Shown: positions 17,523 to 27,179 of the stretch, piece by piece
Layout of the letters: every line of letters begins with the position of its first letter
How positions within the stretch are numbered: the first letter of the stretch is position 1
DNA from: Croceibacterium sp. TMG7-5b_MA50
Lineage (GTDB): Bacteria; Pseudomonadota; Alphaproteobacteria; Sphingomonadales; Sphingomonadaceae
Direction: 5' to 3'
NCBI RefSeq assembly: GCF_039830145.1
Contig: NZ_CP156082.1
Span: forward strand, 2,808,001-2,872,000
DNA: 64,000 nt
Notes under the pieces: generated by a model
What the model was told of the DNA's origin: nothing
The model's input: only the letters and a program-made list of their open reading frames with translations
The model's database searches: none
Made by a program: the position numbers and the translations under genes

Positions 17523-18590
17523 TTGCAAGCTTTCCTCCACTCCATCGGCACCGCGGTGCCGCCCCATGATGTCCACGAGGCGTTTCTCGGCTGGGCGCGC
17601 CGGCAGCTCGCCGGCCGCCGGGAGGCCGCGTTGTTCGACCGGATGGCGGGGCGCGCCGGGATCGACCGGCGCTGGTCCGTGCTGCCCGATACCTCCTTCG
17701 ATGCCGACGCCGACGGCTTCTACCGCGCGGACGAATGGCCCGGCACGGCCGCACGCATGGCGGTGTATGCCGAAGAGACGCCCGACCTTGCCTGCGCGGC
17801 AATCGCCCGCTTGGGGGAGCAGGTGCCGCTCACCGGCATCACCCATGTCGTGCTGGCGAGCTGCACCGGCTTCGTCGCGCCCGGCATCGACCAGATCATC
17901 GCCCGCCGGCTGGGTCTTGCCCCATCGGTGGAGCGGCTGCTGGTCGGCTTCATGGGCTGCTACGCCGCGGTGGCCGCGCTGCGCAGCGCGCGGCACATCG
18001 TCCGGTCGGAGCCGGCGGCGCGCGTGCTGGTGGTGACGGTGGAATTGTGCACGCTGCACCTGCAGGACACGGCGGAGCTGGAGCCGGTTCTGGCCATGCT
18101 GCAGTTCGGCGACGGCGCGGCCGCCGCGCTGGTGACGGGGGAAGCCGGGGAAATGTCAAAGGGCGGCCTGCTGCTTGACCGGCCGTTCTCCACCACGCTG
18201 GCTGACAGTCACGAGCTGATCCGCTGGGACATCACCGATCAGGGCTTCGCCATGCACCTGTCGGGCGCGGTGCCGAACCGCATCGCCGGCGCCCTGGCGG
18301 AGGAGGCGTTCGCCAGGGCGTTGGGCTGCGACCCACACGGAGTGGATGGCTGGGCCGTGCATGCCGGGGGCCGCTCCATCCTGGACGCGGTGGAGCGGGC
18401 GCTGACGCTGGACGGGCATGCGCTCGACCATTCGCGCGCCGTGCTGGCGGACAATGGCAACATGTCGTCGGCCACGCTGATGTTCGTGCTGCAGCGCTTG
18501 CTGGCGGGCCCGCCGGTGGCCAACGGTGTGGCGCTGGCCTTCGGGCCGGGGCTGGCGGCGGAGGGGCTGACCTTCCGCAGCGCGCCATGA
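17523..18590 (+). CDS. Type III polyketide synthase (chalcone/alkylresorcinol synthase-like)
   Basis: The 355-residue product is a standalone ketosynthase of the thiolase fold. It has the Cys-His-Asn triad: C146 in VGFMGCYAAV, H280 in WAVHAGGRSIL and N313 in ADNGNMSSAT, as in plant chalcone synthase and bacterial alkylresorcinol synthases. It would condense malonyl-CoA units on an acyl starter. The apparent start is TTG 17523, with homology beginning immediately after it. Its stop overlaps the methyltransferase start (ATGA). The gene order PKS, methyltransferase, flavoprotein matches the phenolic-lipid srsABC operon of Streptomyces griseus in type, so a methylated, oxidised alkyl-phenol or quinone is a fair guess. 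Confidence 0.88.
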   Translation: MQAFLHSIGTAVPPHDVHEAFLGWARRQLAGRREAALFDRMAGRAGIDRRWSVLPDTSFDADADGFYRADEWPGTAARMAVYAEETPDLACAAIARLGEQVPLTGITHVVLASCTGFVAPGIDQIIARRLGLAPSVERLLVGFMGCYAAVAALRSARHIVRSEPAARVLVVTVELCTLHLQDTAELEPVLAMLQFGDGAAAALVTGEAGEMSKGGLLLDRPFSTTLADSHELIRWDITDQGFAMHLSGAVPNRIAGALAEEAFARALGCDPHGVDGWAVHAGGRSILDAVERALTLDGHALDHSRAVLADNGNMSSATLMFVLQRLLAGPPVANGVALAFGPGLAAEGLTFRSAP

Positions 18591-19276
18591 CCCTCGCCGT
18601 CCGGTCCACCCAGCCGGAGCTGATGGATGCGGACGACCTGCCGGCCGATACCTACGTGGCGGTGATGCGCGATCTGGCGCGGGTGAACACGGTCACGCTG
18701 GCGGCGCGGCCCACCTCGCGCTTCCTAGATAGGGCGGCACGTGGGCGAGGGAGTTTGCGCATCCTCGACGTCGGCTTCGGCGATGGCGACATGCTGCGCC
18801 GGATCGAAGGCTGGGCGCGGCGTCGCGGCATTGGCGTTGAACTGACAGGCGTGGACCTGAACCCGCGCAGCGAGGCGGCGGCGCGCGCGCATACGCCGGC
18901 GGGATCGCGCATCCGCTGGGTCACGGGCGACTATGCCGATCTGGCGGGGCAGAGGTGGGACGTGATCCTGTCCAGCCTGGTGGCGCACCACATGACTGAT
19001 GAGGAGCTGATCGCCTTCCTCCGCTTCATGGAGCGGGAGGCCGCCATCGGCTGGTTCGTGAACGACCTGCTGCGGCACCGCTTCGCCAAGCGCGGCTACC
19101 CCCTGCTGGCGCGGATCGCGGGATGGCACCCGATCGTGCGGCATGACGGGCAGGTGTCGATCGCCCGCTCCTTCCGCCCCGCCGAATGGCAGCCGCTGTT
19201 GGCGGCGGCCGGCGTCACCGACGCACGGGTGCAGCGCGCCTTCCCCTTCCGACTATGCGTCGCACGCCTGCGCTGA
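18587..19276 (+). CDS. Class I SAM-dependent methyltransferase
   Basis: The 229-residue product has the SAM-binding motif I ILDVGFGDGDML, the acidic motif II end GVDLNP, and the post-motif VTGDYADL. It probably methylates the product of the type III polyketide synthase, with whose stop it overlaps by 4 bases. It overlaps the next gene by 22 bases, so the three are one operon. The acceptor (O or C) cannot be told from sequence. Confidence 0.85.
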   Translation: MTLAVRSTQPELMDADDLPADTYVAVMRDLARVNTVTLAARPTSRFLDRAARGRGSLRILDVGFGDGDMLRRIEGWARRRGIGVELTGVDLNPRSEAAARAHTPAGSRIRWVTGDYADLAGQRWDVILSSLVAHHMTDEELIAFLRFMEREAAIGWFVNDLLRHRFAKRGYPLLARIAGWHPIVRHDGQVSIARSFRPAEWQPLLAAAGVTDARVQRAFPFRLCVARLR

Positions 19277-20340
19277 TCGTGGGCGGCGGGCCGGCCGGGG
19301 CCAGCCTGGCGCTGCGGCTGGCGCGGGCGGGGGCGCCGCACCTGCTGCTGGAGCGGAGCCGTGAGACGGGCGACGCGCTGTGCGGCGGGTTCCTCAGCTG
19401 GCGCACGCTAGCGATGCTGGACCGGCTGGGCATCGCGGCGGACGCGCTGAACCCGCAGCCCGTTACCCATGTGCGCCTATTCGCAGGCGGACGCATGGCG
19501 GAGGCGGCGCTGCCGCAGCCGGGGCGCGGCGTGTCACGCCGCCATCTCGACACGCTGCTGCTGCACGCGGCGGAGCAGGCCGGCGCGGGGGTGGAGCGTG
19601 GGATTACCGTGCGCGCGATCGACGGCCTCACCGCGCGGCTAGGCGACGGGGCGGAGCTGGCGGCGGATGCCCTGTTCCTCGCCAGCGGAAAGCATGATGT
19701 GCGCGGGGCGATGCGGCCGGAGGCGGCGCGCGGCGGCGATCCCACGCTGGGCCTGCGCGTCCGGCTTGAGGCCGCGCCCGCCATGCAGCGCAGCGTCGGC
19801 GCGGCGGTGGAGCTGCATCTGTTCGACCGCGGCTATGCCGGGCTCGTGGTGCAGGAGGATGGGACGGGCAATCTGTGCCTCGCGGTCCATCGTTCCCGCC
19901 TGACCGAGGCGGGCGGGGCGGACGGGTTGCTTGGCGCATGGGCCATGGAGAGCGCGCCCTTTGCCGAACGGCTGGCCTGGCGCATGGCGGGCGTGCCGGA
20001 TGCGGTCGCCAACGTCCCGTATGGCTGGCGAGCGACCCGGACCGGACCCGGCCTGTTCCGGTTGGGCGATCAGGCTGCCGTGATCCCGTCGCTGGCGGGG
20101 GAGGGCATGGCCATAGCCATCGCCAGCGCGGAGGCGGCGGCGAGTGCCTACACCGGCGGCGGACCGGCGGCGGCGATCCGCCACCAGCAGGACTTCGCCC
20201 GCCGTGCGCACCGACCCGTGGGGGTGGCGCGCACGGCGTGGCAGGTGGCCGAGCGGCCGGCAGCCGCGCGGATCGGCGTCACGCTGGCGCGTGGCTTCCC
20301 CGCCTTGCTGCCGCTGATCGCACGGCTGACGCGGATCTGA
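19255..20340 (+). CDS. FAD-dependent oxidoreductase (geranylgeranyl reductase/hydroxylase-like)
   Basis: The 361-residue product begins with a Rossmann dinucleotide motif (LIVGGGPAGASLALRLARAG) and has the second FAD motif GLFRLGDQAAVIPSLAGEGM. This places it in the aromatic hydroxylase/GGR superfamily. ATG 19255 sits directly before the Rossmann strand; a longer frame from 19186 is the methyltransferase shadow. As the third gene of the polyketide operon it probably hydroxylates or otherwise oxidises the polyketide ring. The stop lies in a short GATCGC-tcag-GCGATC inverted repeat shared with the convergent paoC stop. Confidence 0.83.
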   Translation: MRRTPALIVGGGPAGASLALRLARAGAPHLLLERSRETGDALCGGFLSWRTLAMLDRLGIAADALNPQPVTHVRLFAGGRMAEAALPQPGRGVSRRHLDTLLLHAAEQAGAGVERGITVRAIDGLTARLGDGAELAADALFLASGKHDVRGAMRPEAARGGDPTLGLRVRLEAAPAMQRSVGAAVELHLFDRGYAGLVVQEDGTGNLCLAVHRSRLTEAGGADGLLGAWAMESAPFAERLAWRMAGVPDAVANVPYGWRATRTGPGLFRLGDQAAVIPSLAGEGMAIAIASAEAAASAYTGGGPAAAIRHQQDFARRAHRPVGVARTAWQVAERPAAARIGVTLARGFPALLPLIARLTRI

Positions 20341-20344
20341 TCGC

Positions 20345-22579
20345 TCAGGCGATCTGCGGCAGGCGGTCCAGGTACTTGTCCAGTGTCAGCGGATATTCGC
20401 GCACGCGGATGCCGGTCGCGTTGTAGATCGCATTGGCGATCGCCGCGCCGGGGCCGCAGATGCCCAGTTCGCCCACGCCCTTCGCCTTCAGCGGGGTCGC
20501 CACCGCATCCGCCGTGTCGAGGAACACGACCTCCTGCTGCGGGATGTCGAGGTGCACCGGCACCTCGTACCCGGCGAGGTCGTGATTGACGAAGAAGCCG
20601 AAGCGGGTGTCCACCGCCAGCTCCTCCATAAGTGCGCCGCCCGCCGCCATCACCATGGCGCCGATCACCTGGCTGCGCGCCGACATGGGGTTGAGGATGC
20701 GCCCCGCATCGCACACCGCCAGCATCCGCCGGATGCGGGTGACGCCGGTGAAGGCATCCACCGCGACCTCCGCGAAGTGGGCGGCATAGGTGCCGATGTC
20801 GTAGTCCTGCTGGAACTTGCCGAAGGTGATGCCGTCTTCCGCCACCTGCGTACCGGCGTCGGTCAGCGCCCAGCTGCGGTCGCCCGCGCTGATCCGCCCG
20901 CCGGCGAAGGTGGCGCCGTCGGCGGCGAAGCCCAGCCTCTCGCCGATCTTCTGCCGCAGCGCCACGCAGGCGGCATAGACGCCCGCGGTGGAGGAGGCCG
21001 CACCCCATTGCCCACCCGATCCGGCGGCGGCGGGGAAGGCGGAATCGCCCAGCCGGACACTCACCCGGTCGAGCGGCACGCCCATGGTTTCCGCCGCGGT
21101 CTGGGCGATGATGGTGTAACTGCCGGTGCCGATATCGGTCATGTCGGTCTTGACCACCAGCGATCCGTCCGCCTGCAGCCGCACGCGCGCGGCGGATTTC
21201 TGCGTCGGGGCTCCACGATAGCCGGCGGCGACACCCATGCCCACCAGCCAGCGCCCGTCACGGTTCGCCGCCGGCGTGGCGTTGCGCCGCGACCAGCCGA
21301 ACCGCTCCGCCCCATGGGTCAGGCAGCGGGAGAGATTGCGATCGGAATAGCGCTTGCCCGGGGAACCGGGCACCTCGCCGGTCGGCTCGTTGGCGAGACG
21401 CAGGGCAATCGGGTCCATGCCGGCCGCCTCCGCCAGCTCGTCCATCGCGACCTCCAGCGCCAGGTGGCCGACCGCCTCCCCCGGTGCGCGCATGGCGTTG
21501 CCTTCGGGCAGGTCCAGATGGGCCACGCGGCTGGCGATCAGGCGGTTGGCGCCGGCATACAGCACGGGGGTCTGGGCCGTCCCGTCCTCGCCCGACTGGC
21601 CGTCGAGATTGCCGGACCAGCATTCATGGCCGATCGCGGTGATCTTCCCGTCGCGCCCCGCGCCCAGCCGGATACGCTGGATGGTGGCGTGGCGGTGCGC
21701 GGTGTTGTTGGCGATCAGCGGGCGTTGCAGGGCGATCTTCACCGGGCGCCGCGCCTGCTTTGCGGCCAGGGCGGCGCAGACCGCATCGGCGCGCACGAAC
21801 AGCTTCGAACCGAAGCCGCCGCCGATATAGGGCGAATCCAGCCGGATGTTCGCCTCCGGCATGTCCAGGATTTTGGCCATGGAGCGCTTGGACCAGGCGA
21901 TCATCTGGTTGGACGTCCACAGGGTCAGCCTGTCGCCGTCCCACGCCGCGATGGTCGCATGCGGTTCCATCATCGCATGGCTTTCGTCGGGTGTGGTGTA
22001 GGTGGCATCCACCTTCACCGGCGCGGCGGCGAACGCACCGGCGAAGTCGCCGATCAGCTTCGGCGTTTGCTGGCTCTGCGGATCGCCGCCATCGCCCGCG
22101 CCGTCATCCTGCTCGTTCCCGTCAGCCGACGGGGCGACCCGGGCGAGGTCGAAGGCGCCGGACGCACGTTCATAGTCGGTGCGGATCAGCGCGGCGGCGG
22201 CGCGCGCCTGCTCGAACGTCTCGGCCACGACGACTGCGATCGCCTGGTGATAATGGGCGATGTCCCGCCCGCCGAACAGCGGGGCGACATTGCCCTGACC
22301 CTTGCCCACCGGCGCCACGTCGGGCGCAGCGACCACCGCGACCACGCCGGGCGCCCGCCGCGCCGCCGCGACGTCCATCGACGCGATCCGGCCCTTGGCG
22401 ATGGCGGAGCCGACGATGTAGCCATAGGCCTGGTTGGCGACGGCATCGTGCCGTTCGTAGGCGTAGGGCGCCATGCCGGCGGTCTTCAGCGGCCCGTCGA
22501 TGCGCGGGGTCGACTTGCCCAAAACAGTGGCATTGTCGAACAGGTTTGCCCCTGCGGGCTGGTTGAAGTCCATGGTCAT
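20345..22579 (-). CDS. paoC: Periplasmic aldehyde oxidoreductase, molybdenum cofactor-binding subunit
   Basis: The 744-residue product belongs to the xanthine dehydrogenase large-subunit family (PaoC/YagR type). It carries the MoCo-binding Gly-rich segments ([37 protein letters not shown]) and the catalytic Glu in [12 protein letters not shown]. It oxidises aldehydes to acids, with electrons passed to the Fe-S and FAD subunits. ATG 22579 overlaps the paoB stop (ATGA); the frame upstream of it is paoB shadow. paoA, paoB and paoC lie in this order in one operon. The export chaperone/insertase PaoD (XdhC type) was not found here. Confidence 0.9.
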   Translation of the reverse strand: MTMDFNQPAGANLFDNATVLGKSTPRIDGPLKTAGMAPYAYERHDAVANQAYGYIVGSAIAKGRIASMDVAAARRAPGVVAVVAAPDVAPVGKGQGNVAPLFGGRDIAHYHQAIAVVVAETFEQARAAAALIRTDYERASGAFDLARVAPSADGNEQDDGAGDGGDPQSQQTPKLIGDFAGAFAAAPVKVDATYTTPDESHAMMEPHATIAAWDGDRLTLWTSNQMIAWSKRSMAKILDMPEANIRLDSPYIGGGFGSKLFVRADAVCAALAAKQARRPVKIALQRPLIANNTAHRHATIQRIRLGAGRDGKITAIGHECWSGNLDGQSGEDGTAQTPVLYAGANRLIASRVAHLDLPEGNAMRAPGEAVGHLALEVAMDELAEAAGMDPIALRLANEPTGEVPGSPGKRYSDRNLSRCLTHGAERFGWSRRNATPAANRDGRWLVGMGVAAGYRGAPTQKSAARVRLQADGSLVVKTDMTDIGTGSYTIIAQTAAETMGVPLDRVSVRLGDSAFPAAAGSGGQWGAASSTAGVYAACVALRQKIGERLGFAADGATFAGGRISAGDRSWALTDAGTQVAEDGITFGKFQQDYDIGTYAAHFAEVAVDAFTGVTRIRRMLAVCDAGRILNPMSARSQVIGAMVMAAGGALMEELAVDTRFGFFVNHDLAGYEVPVHLDIPQQEVVFLDTADAVATPLKAKGVGELGICGPGAAIANAIYNATGIRVREYPLTLDKYLDRLPQIA

Positions 22580-23529
22580 CCCTTGGCGTCGGCCAGCACG
22601 CCCGCCAGCGTGCGGGTGGCGAGCGGAACCTTGAAAGCGTTGTGTTCGGTCGGGCGCGCATCGGCGAAGACGCGGGCCGTGACGGCGGCGGCGCCTTGCG
22701 GCATGGCGGCCTCTGCCGCCTCCACCCGCCACGGCTTGTGCGCGACGCCGCCGAAGGCGACGCGGCCAGTGCCGTCGGGCTGCACCACCGCCGCCACGGA
22801 CACCAGCGCGAAGGCGTAGGACGCGCGATCGCGCACCTTGTGGTAGAAGTGCTGCCCGCCCAGCGGCCGGGGCAGGGTGACGGCGGTGATCAGTTCGCCG
22901 TGGACCAGCACATTGTCCTTCTCCGGCTCGTCACCGGGCAGGCGGTGGAACTCGCCGAAGGGGATGGTGCGGGTCTGCCCATCAGGCTGCACCGTCTCCA
23001 CCGTGGCGTCCAGCACCCGCAAGGCGATGGCCATGTCGCCGGGATAGGTGGCGATGCACTTGTCGCTGGTGCCGACAACGGCGAGCTGGCGCGAATACCC
23101 CTCCAGCGCGGCGCAACCGCTGCCGGGGTTGCGCTTGTTGCAGGGCAGGTTGGGGTCGTAGAAATACGGGCAACGGGTCCGTTGCAGCAGGTTGCCGGCG
23201 GTGGTCGCCTTGTTGCGCAACTGTCCGCTGGCGCCGGCCACGATCGCGCGGGTCAGCACGCCATAGTCGCGCCGCACCCGCTCGTCCGCTGCAAGGGCGG
23301 TGTTGCTGACGAGCGCGCCGATGCGCAGCCCGCCCTCCTCCGTCGCCTCGATGGTGGAGAGCCCTTCGATATCCTGCACGTCCACCAGATGGGTCGGCCG
23401 CTCGATCTCCAGCTTCATCAGGTCGAGCAGGTTGGTCCCGCCGGCCAGGAACTTGGCGCCCGGCTTCCCGGCCACGGCGGAGGCGGCCTCCGCCGGGGTG
23501 GCCACGCGTTCGTAGGTAAAGGCGCGCAT
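22576..23529 (-). CDS. paoB: Periplasmic aldehyde oxidoreductase, FAD-binding subunit with extra Fe-S site
   Basis: The 317-residue product is a CO-dehydrogenase-type flavoprotein subunit with the FAD motifs [13 protein letters not shown] and [15 protein letters not shown]. Cysteines within the segment [17 protein letters not shown] and the following GSGCAALEG match the additional [4Fe-4S] site known from E. coli PaoB and absent from most xanthine dehydrogenases. This supports the PaoABC call. It starts one base after the paoA stop and overlaps paoC. Confidence 0.9.
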   Translation of the reverse strand: MRAFTYERVATPAEAASAVAGKPGAKFLAGGTNLLDLMKLEIERPTHLVDVQDIEGLSTIEATEEGGLRIGALVSNTALAADERVRRDYGVLTRAIVAGASGQLRNKATTAGNLLQRTRCPYFYDPNLPCNKRNPGSGCAALEGYSRQLAVVGTSDKCIATYPGDMAIALRVLDATVETVQPDGQTRTIPFGEFHRLPGDEPEKDNVLVHGELITAVTLPRPLGGQHFYHKVRDRASYAFALVSVAAVVQPDGTGRVAFGGVAHKPWRVEAAEAAMPQGAAAVTARVFADARPTEHNAFKVPLATRTLAGVLADAKG

Positions 23530-23530
23530 G

Positions 23531-24163
23531 TCAGACTCCCGCCACTTCGGTCATGGCATCGACGATGTTGCTGTAGGCGCCGCAGCGACAGATATTTCCG
23601 CTCATCCGCTCGCGGATCTCCTCCGCGTTCATGGCCGGCCGCCCAGTGATGTCGCCCTGCACATGGCTGGGGATGCCGGCGCGGATCTCCTCCAGCACGG
23701 CCACGGCGGAGCAGATCTGGCCGGGCGTGCAATAGCCACACTGATAGCCGTCATGCTTCACGAACGCCGCCTGCATCGGGTGCAGGTCGTCGGGCGTGCC
23801 GAGTCCTTCGATCGTCGTGACCTCGTCCCCGGTGTGCTGGACGGCGAGCGACAGGCAGGAATTGATGCGCTGCCCGTTCACCATCACCGTGCAGGCGCCG
23901 CACTGGCCATGGTCGCAGCCCTTCTTAGTGCCGGTCAGCTGGAGATGTTCGCGTAGCGCATCGAGCAGCGTGACGCGCGTATCCAGCTCCAGCTCCGCCG
24001 GCTTGCCGTTGACGGTGAAACGCACCGGTATCTTCGGCGGATCGCCGGCGGGCGCGCCGCCGTCCTGCGCCTGCACACTGGGCGCCTGCGTCAGCGCCAC
24101 GGCGGCGCCGCTGCCCGCCAGCACCGTGCGGCGAGTGACCTCGAAATTGCCTGGACCAGTCAT
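23531..24163 (-). CDS. paoA: Periplasmic aldehyde oxidoreductase, [2Fe-2S] subunit with Tat signal
   Basis: The 210-residue product has a twin-arginine signal ([13 protein letters not shown]) followed by two [2Fe-2S] domains. The plant-ferredoxin type is [16 protein letters not shown] with a later Cys, and the helical type is QCGYCTPGQ with [11 protein letters not shown]. The Tat signal on this subunit alone is how the folded heterotrimer reaches the periplasm in PaoABC. The start is ATG 24163, with GAGGG a few bases upstream; a longer frame to 24208 has no support. Confidence 0.92.
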   Translation of the reverse strand: MTGPGNFEVTRRTVLAGSGAAVALTQAPSVQAQDGGAPAGDPPKIPVRFTVNGKPAELELDTRVTLLDALREHLQLTGTKKGCDHGQCGACTVMVNGQRINSCLSLAVQHTGDEVTTIEGLGTPDDLHPMQAAFVKHDGYQCGYCTPGQICSAVAVLEEIRAGIPSHVQGDITGRPAMNAEEIRERMSGNICRCGAYSNIVDAMTEVAGV

Positions 24164-24242
24164 TGAACCCTCTGTCGCACCGGGTCGCGCGACGGCGACC
24201 CTCATCATCGGTTATGATGGAAAACGGTCGAGAACGGAAATG

Positions 24243-24263
24243 ATCCATTCTCAACGAATGGAT
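24243..24263. repeat. Short inverted repeat upstream of paoA
   Basis: ATCCATTC (24243-24250) and GAATGGAT (24256-24263) form a perfect 8-bp inverted repeat around a 5-base spacer. It lies between the GH115 stop and the paoA start, both on the minus strand. It could be a weak terminator for GH115 or an operator for paoABC; the sequence does not decide. Confidence 0.4.
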
Positions 24264-24299
24264 GAGCAATCCGCAGGTGTTCGGGCGGTCAGCGCAGGA

Positions 24300-27080
24300 T
24301 CATGCCGTCGGACCTGCCCCATACTCGTCGATCGCCCCGTCGCCGCGCACTTCCACCCGGTCCAGCAGCACGCCGGGGTCCTGCGCGATGATCTCCACCC
24401 GGTGCTCGCCGGCGGGCAGGCGGGGCAGGGGGATGGCGCGCACGGCGGTGTTGGACAGGACGTTGGCCTTCCATTCCTCGCTGCGGCCATGAGTGGCGAA
24501 GTCCAGCATCGCGGCCGCCCCGCCATCGATCGAGACGGCGATGCGCACCCGGTCGCGCCCGGTCAGCATGTGGGCGGGAAGGGCCACGATCCGCAGTTCC
24601 GCATCCTGCTCCGCCTGCGTGGCGAAGCGGTAGGTAAGCGAGGCGCGGGCCCGGCCGGCGAGGTCGAGCCGGCTGCGCAGCGCGGTTCCATGGCTGCCGA
24701 GGCCGGGGACCGGCTCCCAATCCGGGCTGCGCACGCTCGCGGCGGGCAGGCTGATGATGCCGTTGATGGCCGGCGCGGGCTCCGCGGGCAGCAGGGTCGG
24801 GCTCAGCGGCATCTGCCGGTCGCCGCAGGTGATCGTGCCGCCGGTCACGGCATCGCTGCCATCGTAGGCGAGCGTGATCCGCGCCCGGTAGCCATTACCC
24901 TCGTCAAGTCGGCCGCCGGTGGTGGAGGCGGCAAGGCCGGCAGGCGTGGACAGCGTCCAGTCCGCCGCGCCGCCGCCGGTATACAGCGTGAACGCGCGAG
25001 TTGCCGGCCGTCCGTCAACGAAGGCGAGGTCGGTCATCTCCAGCCCGCAAGCCGTGCCCTGCGGCAGTGTGTAGCCAGGCCAGGCGGGTACCTGGAACAC
25101 CGGTAGGCGGCGCGGGGCGGCGTCCATCATGCCGGCCCACTTGCCATTGCCCAGCGCATTGTAGGCGGCGGTATCCTCCGCGATGCGGTCCTGCGCCGCG
25201 CGGGCCTGCCGCGCCAGCGCATTCATGTCCGCGCGGGGCACGCCGGCATGGCGGCTGGCGACGCCGCCGGGGTCGGTCAGCGGCACCGGCGCCCGCTGCG
25301 CGCCCGCATGGACCGACGCAAGGTCCAGCTTCAGGATTCGTTCGTTGAGGCTCGCCGCCCCGCGCACGGGGTAGAGCACCAGCTGGAAGAAGGCGTCCTG
25401 CCGATCCGCCGGCAGCGTGGCGCCCAGTGCCTCCGCCCGTGCGACCAGCGCGGCGTAGGCATCCAGCCGCCGCTCCGCCTCAGGCCCGCCGGTGCGGACA
25501 TAGGCACTGGGCTGGTTGGGCCGGGTCGGTTCCGTCTGGCCCCAGCCCATGAATTCGGGCCGACGTTCCCAGGCAAGGTCGTACCAGTCGCTCATGATCG
25601 CCGCGACCTCTGCCCCGACCTCCGCGCCGAACTGGCGGGTCGCCCAGCCGCGCAGGTGCTCCGCCGGGGTTTGGGCGAGACCGTCCGCGTCGAAGGCGAG
25701 GTCGAGGAAATACTGCGTCAGGTACTCGCCCGGCTTGATGTCGCCGACATTGGCGATCCAGATGCGTCGCGCGCCCGTTTCCCACGCCCGCTGCAATTGT
25801 TCGCGCACCAGCGCCGGGTGCGTGCTCGCCAGCCACAGGTAATCGTGCGGTCGGCCCCAGTATGACAGGTGGTAGTAGATGCCGTGACCGCCGCCCCGCC
25901 GCCGCTCGTCGACGTCGGGCAGTTGGTGGAGGTAGCCGTAATTGTCGTCCGGCCACACCAGCGTGACATCCTCCGGCACCTCCAGCCCGGCATTGTAGGT
26001 GTCGAGCACCTCCTTGTAGAGGGTCAGCGCCTGCGGCACCTCGCCCGCCGGGCGCTGCTGCACCCCGGCCAGCAGGTCGCGCTGCGCGGCGATCACCGCC
26101 GCGGTGGCGTCGCGCGCCTGTTCGGGGGTACTCGCCCCCTCCATCCCGCTGTCGTGCTTGCCGCGCAGGCCGATGCTGGTGATCGTCTCCAGCCCTTGCG
26201 CCTCGACCGCGCGTTCCTGCCAGTAGCGGAGCAGCGCGTCGCGGTTGGTGAACCAGTTGAACGGTCCACGCTCCGCCTCCTCCCATTCCCGCACATTGTT
26301 GCGGTGCATGGGTTCGGCGTGGGAGGTGCCGAGCACGATGGCATGGTCGCGCGCCGCGTCGGCATTGCCGGGCACCTGCCAGAACGGCCGGGTACTGTCG
26401 TGCATCGCCGGCCAGATGGTGTTCGCCTTCAGCCGCCACAGCAATTCGAAGATGCGGCTGTAGGTCTTGGGGCCGATGTCCCCCACCTCCGGCTCGTGCG
26501 TCCTCGCGGCCCATGGTTGCAGGCCCCAATCCTCGTCATTCAGGAACACGCCGCGATAGCGCACCGATGGTTCGGCGGAGCGGACGGGTCCTGCATCCAC
26601 CGCCAGCCGGCTGGTGCGACGCGGCGTCACGTCGGCCCACCATTCCCACGCGGACACGCCCAGTTCGCGCGTCAGGTCGATCACGCCCCACACCGCGCCG
26701 CGTGTGTCCGATCCGGCCAGCAGCAGGATCCGTCGACCGGCACTGTCGGTGATGGCGGCGCGGCGATATTGCTCCCACCCGCCGGCAAGATCGGCGGTGT
26801 CGGCGGCGAACGGCGCCAGCAATGCGGCATCGTGCCGGCCGACCACGATGCAGGTGACGGTGCAGCGGGCAAGATCGGTGGCGATGGCGGGAGCCGCCCC
26901 GGTCAGGGCCGTCAGATCGCGTGCCAGCAGTTCGGCGGCGAGGCGCATGGCGGGATCGTCCGCATGGACGATGACCGGCGCTGCGCCGCCATCGAACAGC
27001 ACCATCTCCGCCGCGCCCGCCGGTGCGGCCATGGCCAGGGCAGCCGGCAGCACCAGCCATCGCATGCGCCCGTCCAGCAA
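24300..27080 (-). CDS. GH115 family alpha-glucuronidase
   Basis: The product of about 926 residues is a secreted GH115 enzyme, the family that removes (methyl)glucuronic acid from glucuronoxylan. It has a signal peptide (RWLVLPAALAMAAPAGAA), a GH115 N-terminal domain, the hallmark RGVFLNDEDWGLQPWAA at about 190, and then NTIWPAMHDSTRPFW and WPDDNYGYLHQLP. A beta-sandwich tail completes it. I chose TTG 27080 because GGGAGA precedes it; ATG 27065 is also possible, and the frame is open from GTG 27104. Neighbouring GH130, TonB receptor and aldehyde oxidase genes suggest plant glycan use. Confidence 0.88.
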   Translation of the reverse strand: MLDGRMRWLVLPAALAMAAPAGAAEMVLFDGGAAPVIVHADDPAMRLAAELLARDLTALTGAAPAIATDLARCTVTCIVVGRHDAALLAPFAADTADLAGGWEQYRRAAITDSAGRRILLLAGSDTRGAVWGVIDLTRELGVSAWEWWADVTPRRTSRLAVDAGPVRSAEPSVRYRGVFLNDEDWGLQPWAARTHEPEVGDIGPKTYSRIFELLWRLKANTIWPAMHDSTRPFWQVPGNADAARDHAIVLGTSHAEPMHRNNVREWEEAERGPFNWFTNRDALLRYWQERAVEAQGLETITSIGLRGKHDSGMEGASTPEQARDATAAVIAAQRDLLAGVQQRPAGEVPQALTLYKEVLDTYNAGLEVPEDVTLVWPDDNYGYLHQLPDVDERRRGGGHGIYYHLSYWGRPHDYLWLASTHPALVREQLQRAWETGARRIWIANVGDIKPGEYLTQYFLDLAFDADGLAQTPAEHLRGWATRQFGAEVGAEVAAIMSDWYDLAWERRPEFMGWGQTEPTRPNQPSAYVRTGGPEAERRLDAYAALVARAEALGATLPADRQDAFFQLVLYPVRGAASLNERILKLDLASVHAGAQRAPVPLTDPGGVASRHAGVPRADMNALARQARAAQDRIAEDTAAYNALGNGKWAGMMDAAPRRLPVFQVPAWPGYTLPQGTACGLEMTDLAFVDGRPATRAFTLYTGGGAADWTLSTPAGLAASTTGGRLDEGNGYRARITLAYDGSDAVTGGTITCGDRQMPLSPTLLPAEPAPAINGIISLPAASVRSPDWEPVPGLGSHGTALRSRLDLAGRARASLTYRFATQAEQDAELRIVALPAHMLTGRDRVRIAVSIDGGAAAMLDFATHGRSEEWKANVLSNTAVRAIPLPRLPAGEHRVEIIAQDPGVLLDRVEVRGDGAIDEYGAGPTA

Positions 27081-27179
27081 TCCCGTTCTCCCGTATCCGC
27101 TCACGTCCCGGCCCTTGTGCGGGAGGCGGTCAGGCCACGCAAGCCGTGGTCTGATAATTGGTTGACCGGGCAGGGCGCC

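Noticed and set aside
20339-20354. GATCGC-tcag-GCGATC inverted repeat as a terminator
   Set aside because: A 6-bp stem is too short to support a separate terminator call.
20552-22819. 755-codon plus-strand frame across paoC
   Set aside because: It is antisense to a molybdenum enzyme with intact motifs; no recognisable domain.
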